A stretch of DNA of 10,974 nt from Candidatus Pelagibacter sp. (GTDB lineage Bacteria; Pseudomonadota; Alphaproteobacteria; Pelagibacterales; Pelagibacteraceae): contig JAPYTV010000029.1 of NCBI GenBank assembly GCA_029941985.1, positions 1 to 10,974 on the forward strand. Reading direction: 5' to 3'. The notes beneath the pieces were generated by a model. That model made no database searches. It was not told the DNA's origin and saw only the letters and a program-made list of their open reading frames with translations. Every line of letters begins with the position of its first letter. Within the stretch, counting starts at the first letter, position 1. This document shows, one piece after another, positions 6,988 to 10,974 of this stretch. The translations under genes and the position numbers were made by a program.

Positions 6988-7374
6988 ATGAAAATATTAG
7001 GTATTGGCGTTGATATAGTCGACAACTCAAGAATTAAAAAATCTTTAAAAAATAACTTATTTATTAAGAGAATATTTACTACTAAAGAAATATATATTGG
7101 TAAAAAAATTAAAGATAAAAATTCTTATTATGCTAAAAGATTTGCTGCAAAAGAAGCTTTTTGCAAGGCTATTGGTACTGGTTTCAGAGATGGTTTTAAT
7201 TTTAGAGATATATCAATTGTTAATAATAAACTAGGAAAACCTTTCTTTCTAATAACCGACAAGATAAATAAAATTATTAAAAATCAATTTAAAGTTTCTT
7301 CCTTTAATTTCTTTCTATCAATTTCTGATGAAAAAAAATATTCTATTGCCTATGTAATTTTACAAAAAAAATGA
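6988..7374 (+). CDS. acpS: Holo-[acyl-carrier-protein] synthase
   Basis: Transfers 4'-phosphopantetheine from coenzyme A to the serine of acyl carrier protein, activating it for fatty acid synthesis. The 128 residues match AcpS-type phosphopantetheinyl transferases. GIGVDIVDNSRI carries the metal ligand Asp9, and the second motif YYAKRFAAKEAFCKAIGTG (48-64) carries Glu56. LGKPFF (82-87) and the SISDEKKYSIAYVI ending are typical. It starts three bases after pdxJ, and its TGA overlaps the lepB ATG (ATGA). The pdxJ-acpS-lepB order is common in proteobacteria. Confidence 0.95.
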   Translation: MKILGIGVDIVDNSRIKKSLKNNLFIKRIFTTKEIYIGKKIKDKNSYYAKRFAAKEAFCKAIGTGFRDGFNFRDISIVNNKLGKPFFLITDKINKIIKNQFKVSSFNFFLSISDEKKYSIAYVILQKK

Positions 7375-8108
7375 AAATAGACAAAAATTTCTTTAAAGAA
7401 AACCTTAAAACAATTTTTTACGCATTATTTATTGCTATAATAATTAGATCTTTATTTATACAACCATTCTATATACCCTCGTCCTCTATGGAGCCTAGTT
7501 TATTAATTGGTGACAGATTATTTGTAACAAAATACTCATATGGTTATAGCAAACATTCATTCCCATTTAGTCCACCAATATTTAAAGGTAGATTTTTTTC
7601 AAACACCCCAATGACAGGTGATGTGGTTGTTTTTAAAACTCCATCTGACAATAGAACAGATTATATTAAAAGATTAATAGGCCTACCAGGTGACAAGATT
7701 CAATTCATTGAAGGTGATTTATATATTAATAATAATCAAATTTTAAAATCTAGAATTTCAAAATCTGATATAATTTATTGTGGAAAACAAACTATAAATG
7801 TTAATACATTTGAAGAGAAACTTCCAAATGGAAAAATTCACAACACAGTATATCTAAAAAATTTTAGTTATCAAAATTCAGATACGTTTACAGTACCAGA
7901 AAAACATTATTTTTTTTTAGGTGATAACAGAGATTGTTCTAAAGATAGTAGATATCTCTCAAGTGTAGGCTATGTACATGAAAACAATCTTGTTGGTAAA
8001 GCACAATTTATTTTTTTCTCATCTGACTTTAGAATAGGTAGAATTTTTTCTTTTTGGAAATGGCATAAAACAATCAGAATGGATAGATTTTTTAAAAAAA
8101 TTAATTAA
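7371..8108 (+). CDS. lepB: Signal peptidase I
   Basis: Membrane serine protease that removes signal peptides from exported proteins on the periplasmic side. At 245 residues it resembles the shorter alphaproteobacterial forms, with one clear membrane segment (about 13-30), against two in E. coli LepB. Boxes are complete: IPSSSMEPSLLIGD with nucleophile Ser39, YIKRLIGLPGD with general-base Lys100, and FLGDNRDCSKDSRY (182-195). The inserted periplasmic domain lies between the Lys box and the GDNRD box. It overlaps acpS by four bases and its TAA shares one base with the rnc ATG. The exported lytic transglycosylase of this window would be a substrate, which is an inference. Confidence 0.96.
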   Translation: MKIDKNFFKENLKTIFYALFIAIIIRSLFIQPFYIPSSSMEPSLLIGDRLFVTKYSYGYSKHSFPFSPPIFKGRFFSNTPMTGDVVVFKTPSDNRTDYIKRLIGLPGDKIQFIEGDLYINNNQILKSRISKSDIIYCGKQTINVNTFEEKLPNGKIHNTVYLKNFSYQNSDTFTVPEKHYFFLGDNRDCSKDSRYLSSVGYVHENNLVGKAQFIFFSSDFRIGRIFSFWKWHKTIRMDRFFKKIN

Positions 8109-8776
8109 TGAAAATTAGTACTTCAAATTTAGAAAAAAAATTAAATTTAGAATTTAATGATCAAAAACTTTTTTTAAGAAGTTTGACCCATAAAAGTTAT
8201 GATTCAATTAAAAATAATGAAAAGATTGAATTCTTAGGCGATAGAGTATTAGGGTTAATAATAGCAAAAAAATTATTAGAAATTTATCCATCAGAAAAAG
8301 AAGGCATATTAGATAAAAAATTTGCATCACTAGTTAATAAAAAAAAATGTTTAGAAATTGCAAAGCATATTCAATTAGAAAAATATATTTTAATATTTAA
8401 TCCAAAAAATAAAAAAGTTAAAATTGAAGATAAAGTAGTAGCAGATTGTTTAGAAGCTTTAATAGGAGCTGTATATCTAGATAAAGGCTTAAATATTGTA
8501 GAAAAATTTATTCTAAATTTATGGAAAGATCATATTAACGCTAGTATCATAACACAAATCGATGCGAAAACTAACTTGCAAGAACATTCTTTAAAATTAT
8601 TTAAAATCTTACCAATCTATAAGCTAATTTCAAATACTGGTCCTAGACATAAACCATTATTTAAAGTTTCTGTAAAATTAAAGAATACAAAATTCTTTAC
8701 AGCACTAGGTAACTCAAAAAAAGATGCAGAACAAAATGCAGCAACTTTATGCTTTAATAATATTATTAAAAAATGA
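8108..8776 (+). CDS. rnc: Ribonuclease III
   Basis: Cuts double-stranded RNA, processing rRNA precursors and some mRNAs. The 222 residues match the bacterial family. The catalytic domain has NEKIEFLGDRVLGL (37-50) with Glu38, Glu41 and Asp45, and ADCLEALIGAVYLDKG (112-127) with Asp113 and Glu116. The C-terminal double-stranded RNA-binding domain spans about 153-222 (TNLQEHSLKLF, GPRHKPLFKVSVKL, GNSKKDAEQNAA). Coupling is evident at both ends: one shared base with the lepB stop and an ATGA overlap with recO. In many proteobacteria the next gene is era; here it is recO directly. Confidence 0.96.
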   Translation: MKISTSNLEKKLNLEFNDQKLFLRSLTHKSYDSIKNNEKIEFLGDRVLGLIIAKKLLEIYPSEKEGILDKKFASLVNKKKCLEIAKHIQLEKYILIFNPKNKKVKIEDKVVADCLEALIGAVYLDKGLNIVEKFILNLWKDHINASIITQIDAKTNLQEHSLKLFKILPIYKLISNTGPRHKPLFKVSVKLKNTKFFTALGNSKKDAEQNAATLCFNNIIKK

Positions 8777-9453
8777 ATTGGGACGATGCAGGATATTTAG
8801 TTTCAAAAAATCGCTATAATGAAAATTCTATAATAGCTGAAATTTTTACAGAAAATCATGGAAAAATAACAGGTATAATATTTGGCGGAACATCTAAAAA
8901 AATAAAAAATTATTTACAAATTGGTAATAAACTTTATGTAAATTACAATGCAAAAAATTCTTCTAAACTTGGATATTTTAAAATAGAAATTTTAAAAGCC
9001 TTAACTCCATTATATTTTGATCATAGTCAAAAACTATTATGTATCGCTTCTGGAATGAATCTTGTTAAATTATTAACTGCTGATTCTCAATCAAATAATG
9101 AAATTTATAATTTACTTAATAATTTTTTTTCTATCTTAGATTCAGAACACTGGATTAAAGAATATATTTTTTGGGAACTCGAATTATTAAAGCTATTAGG
9201 ATATGATTTAGAATTAAATAATATAGTTCAAAAAGAAATAGTTAATGATAAAATTAATTATTATGTGAGTTCAATCACTGAAAAAAAGAATGTACCTAAT
9301 TTTTTAATTGAAAAAGATAACGATAGTGTAGATATCAAAAATTTATTAAAAGGACTTAAGCTTGTTAGTGATTATTTAGAAAAAAGTATATTTAAACCAA
9401 ATAATATAAATTATCCTAGTTCAAGATCTGACTTTGTTAATCTATTAAAATAA
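8773..9453 (+). CDS. recO: DNA repair protein RecO
   Basis: Mediator of the RecFOR pathway: anneals complementary strands and helps load RecA onto SSB-coated single-stranded DNA. The 226 residues are slightly short of the E. coli protein (242). The N-terminal OB-fold is recognisable in DAGYLVSKNRYNENSIIAEIFTENHGKITGIIFGG (5-39), with later NYLQIGNKLYVNYNAK. The helical C-terminal domain includes FWELELLKLLGYDLEL (about 133-148). I see no four-cysteine zinc-finger pattern; only one Cys is present (in LLCIASGMNL). RecO is weakly conserved, so the call leans on the start motif, the helical motif and position after rnc. It overlaps rnc by four bases and ends directly against hemB, tail to tail. 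Confidence 0.88.
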   Translation: MNWDDAGYLVSKNRYNENSIIAEIFTENHGKITGIIFGGTSKKIKNYLQIGNKLYVNYNAKNSSKLGYFKIEILKALTPLYFDHSQKLLCIASGMNLVKLLTADSQSNNEIYNLLNNFFSILDSEHWIKEYIFWELELLKLLGYDLELNNIVQKEIVNDKINYYVSSITEKKNVPNFLIEKDNDSVDIKNLLKGLKLVSDYLEKSIFKPNNINYPSSRSDFVNLLK

Positions 9454-9464
9454 TTATTTTAATA
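9443..9464. terminator. 22-bp perfect palindrome at the recO/hemB convergence, possible bidirectional terminator
   Basis: TATTAAAATAA is followed at once by its exact reverse complement. The centre of symmetry falls between the recO TAA (9451-9453) and the hemB stop (9454-9456 on the minus strand). It is composed only of A and T, so a hairpin would be weak, though each strand offers a T-rich arm. No other terminator-like structure exists between these convergent genes, because there is no spacer. The palindrome is seen; the terminator role is inferred. Confidence 0.45.
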
Positions 9465-10443
9465 ACGTGTCAATTCTATCAGCATAATAACTAACAATTG
9501 CATTAGCTCCAGCTCTTTTAAAGGAGATTAAACATTCTAATATTGCGTTATTATCTATTAACCCTTTTTTGATGCTATTACTTAATAAGCTATATTCACC
9601 AGAGACCTGATAAGCAAAAACTGGAATTTTAAAATTATCTTTTACTAATCTGATTATATCCAAATATGGCATACCAGGTTTTACCATAACCATGTCAGCA
9701 CCTTCTTTTATATCTAAAGCAACTTCTCTTAATGCTTCGTTACTATTTCTATAATCCATTTGATAATTTTTTTTATTTCCTTTTAACAACCCTTTTGATC
9801 CAACAGCATCTCTAAAAGGACCATAAAAACTGGAGGCATATTTTACAGCATAAGAAAGTATTTGAACCATTTGGTGTCCTTCTTTATCTAAAGCTTTTCG
9901 TATTTTGCCAATTCTTCCATCCATCATGTCTGATGGTGCAATAACATCACATCCCATTTCAGCTTGAAGTAATGATTGATTAATCAAAATCTTTATAGTT
10001 TCATCATTCAAAACATAACCAGATTTCAATAATCCATCTTGCCCATGTGACGTATATGGATCTAAAGCTACATCACACATAATACCTATTTCATTTTTGT
10101 ATCTTTTTTTAATATATTGAATGGCTTTACATACAAGATTGTTCTCATTTAAGGCTTCTGTACCAAGGTCATTCTTTACTTTTTTGTTTGTATATGGAAA
10201 TAATGCAACCATAGGTATTTTATTTTTAATTGATTTATCTATAATAATGCTCAGTTTATCAATTGTATATCTATAGACATCTGGCATTGTTTTAATTGCT
10301 TGTTTTGTGTTTTTTCCATCTATTAGAAATATAGGCAATATAAAATCACATGAAGACAGATTATTTTCCTGAATTAATCTTCTAGACCAATCATTTTTTC
10401 TACTTCGTCTAAGTCTTAAATTAGGGTAATTTCCTGTTATCAT
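9454..10443 (-). CDS. hemB: Delta-aminolevulinic acid dehydratase (porphobilinogen synthase), magnesium-type
   Basis: Condenses two 5-aminolevulinate molecules to porphobilinogen in heme and tetrapyrrole synthesis. The 329 residues match the octameric family. The two active-site lysines are visible: Lys201 in YAVKYASSFYGPFRDA and Schiff-base Lys255 in MVMVKPGMPYLD. Other motifs are APSDMMDGRIGKIR (169-182) and YQVSGEYS (278-285). The metal segment DVALDPYTSHGQDGLL (124-139) carries Ala126, Asp128 and Asp136 where zinc enzymes have three cysteines, so this should be a zinc-independent, probably magnesium-dependent form, common in alphaproteobacteria. It starts at ATG 10443 after a plausible promoter, and converges on recO with no intervening base. 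Confidence 0.96.
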   Translation of the reverse strand: MITGNYPNLRLRRSRKNDWSRRLIQENNLSSCDFILPIFLIDGKNTKQAIKTMPDVYRYTIDKLSIIIDKSIKNKIPMVALFPYTNKKVKNDLGTEALNENNLVCKAIQYIKKRYKNEIGIMCDVALDPYTSHGQDGLLKSGYVLNDETIKILINQSLLQAEMGCDVIAPSDMMDGRIGKIRKALDKEGHQMVQILSYAVKYASSFYGPFRDAVGSKGLLKGNKKNYQMDYRNSNEALREVALDIKEGADMVMVKPGMPYLDIIRLVKDNFKIPVFAYQVSGEYSLLSNSIKKGLIDNNAILECLISFKRAGANAIVSYYADRIDTLLK

Positions 10444-10456
10444 GTTTTTAATCTAT

Positions 10457-10485
10457 TTATAAAATGCGACAAATGTAATATACAA
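10457..10485 (-). promoter_or_regulatory. Putative hemB promoter
   Basis: On the minus strand TTGTAT (10480-10485) and TTATAA (10457-10462) are separated by exactly 17 bp, a good sigma70 layout. Transcription would start near 10450, leaving a leader of only about seven bases before the hemB ATG at 10443, with no room for a standard ribosome binding site. The match is moderate and the region is AT-rich. Confidence 0.4.
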
Positions 10486-10517
10486 ATATATCTTAAAAAG
10501 AGTAATAAACAAATAGT

Positions 10518-10974
10518 ATGACATTAAATTTTAATGATTTTCAAAAACAAGATATTAAATTTGATATAAATGAACTTCAAAAAGCATATCAAGAAATTAT
10601 AAAGATTAAAAATTTTGAAGCTCCAGCAGAAATATCAAATTTTGGAGCAATTTCACTTACCCAAATTCCAGGTGACCTAGATTCAATTAAAGGTCATAAA
10701 GCAAGAGGGGTTTATTGGACTAAACCTGATTCATCTGGCAATGAGTCTATCAGAGATGTTAGTATTGACGAAGCTGCTTACTCCGAGTTTATAGAGGAAT
10801 ATAAAAATACTTATTTTAAAGAAGTTTTTGATATTCTTTCCTCAAAATATAAATTAGGTCGTGTTAGAATTCTGTTAAAAGAACCTAGATCTACTTTAAG
10901 TTGGCATAGAGATCCTGAACCAAGATTACATATACCTATAATTACTAATCCTGGCTCTATAATGGTTATTGACA
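10518..10974 (+). CDS. Probable 2-oxoglutarate/Fe(II)-dependent oxygenase, aspartyl/asparaginyl hydroxylase-like (C-terminus cut by window edge)
   Basis: The frame is open for 152 codons from ATG 10518 to the right edge; an in-frame TAA at 10506-10508 makes this the first usable ATG. The visible protein has a charged N-terminal half with segments NFGAISLTQIPGDLDSIKGHKARGVYW (41-67) and a helical stretch (about 84-112). LGRVRILLKEPRSTLSWHRDPEPRLHIPIITNPG (113-146) then follows. His130-x-Asp132 is a likely facial-triad HxD pair for Fe(II), and RLHIP four residues later is typical of the AspH-like cupin family. The second iron histidine and the 2-oxoglutarate arginine should lie beyond the edge, so they cannot be confirmed. 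The substrate is unknown; protein Asp/Asn side chains or small molecules are both possible. An AAAAAGAG purine run at 10495-10502 is rather far upstream to be a ribosome binding site. Divergent to hemB across 74 bp. Confidence 0.7.
   Translation, partial: MTLNFNDFQKQDIKFDINELQKAYQEIIKIKNFEAPAEISNFGAISLTQIPGDLDSIKGHKARGVYWTKPDSSGNESIRDVSIDEAAYSEFIEEYKNTYFKEVFDILSSKYKLGRVRILLKEPRSTLSWHRDPEPRLHIPIITNPGSIMVID

Noticed and set aside
10444..10517. Clear promoter for the oxygenase gene
   Set aside because: TGCGAC (10465-10470) with TATATC (10487-10492) is the best pair, but the match is poor and the spacing 16 bp; not strong enough to list.
1..10974. CRISPR array, tRNA, rRNA, insertion sequence, toxin-antitoxin pair or defence island
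   Set aside because: No regularly spaced repeats, no cloverleaf or rRNA sequence, no transposase or nuclease cassette, and coding sequence fills nearly every base.

Overview
The window is a strongly AT-rich, very compact stretch of bacterial chromosome. Protein sequences and gene order point to an alphaproteobacterium of the SAR11 (Candidatus Pelagibacter) type. The order spoT/rsh-pyrE-pdxJ-acpS-lepB-rnc-recO is the familiar alphaproteobacterial housekeeping string, the base composition is very low in G+C, and genes abut or overlap almost everywhere. The lineage assignment is inferred from these features, not from a database search. I see no mobile element, CRISPR array, tRNA, rRNA or phage module.

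Layout. Positions 1-2066 (minus strand) hold a secreted SLT70-type soluble lytic transglycosylase whose C-terminus runs off the left edge. A 42-bp divergent gap separates it from a plus-strand block of ten genes: dapA, smpB, folK, spoT/rsh, pyrE, pdxJ, acpS, lepB, rnc and recO (2109-9453). Most junctions in the block are overlaps of 1, 4, 35 or 44 nt. The only real gap (19 nt) is in front of spoT and contains a consensus extended -10 element. recO meets the minus-strand hemB tail to tail with no spacer, and the two stop codons sit inside a perfect 22-bp palindrome. After hemB comes a 74-bp divergent gap. The last gene, on the plus strand, is a probable 2-oxoglutarate/Fe(II) oxygenase of the aspartyl/asparaginyl-hydroxylase-like group, cut by the right edge.

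Functions. The slt/dapA pair concerns the cell wall: glycan cleavage, and diaminopimelate/lysine precursor synthesis. The main block covers ribosome rescue (smpB), folate (folK), ppGpp turnover (spoT), pyrimidine (pyrE), pyridoxal phosphate (pdxJ), acyl-carrier-protein activation (acpS), signal peptide removal (lepB), RNA processing (rnc) and recombinational repair (recO). hemB feeds tetrapyrrole synthesis.

I found no new multi-gene system. The points most worth checking are: (1) extended -10 elements at identical distance from the dapA and spoT ATGs, suggesting leaderless mRNAs; (2) a palindrome at the recO/hemB zero-gap junction that gives both proteins the same Leu-Leu-Lys ending and may be a shared terminator; (3) a shortened Rel/SpoT enzyme lacking most of the region between its TGS and ACT domains; (4) absence of era and rpoZ from positions where related bacteria often carry them; (5) folK, which has no possible standard start codon outside smpB.
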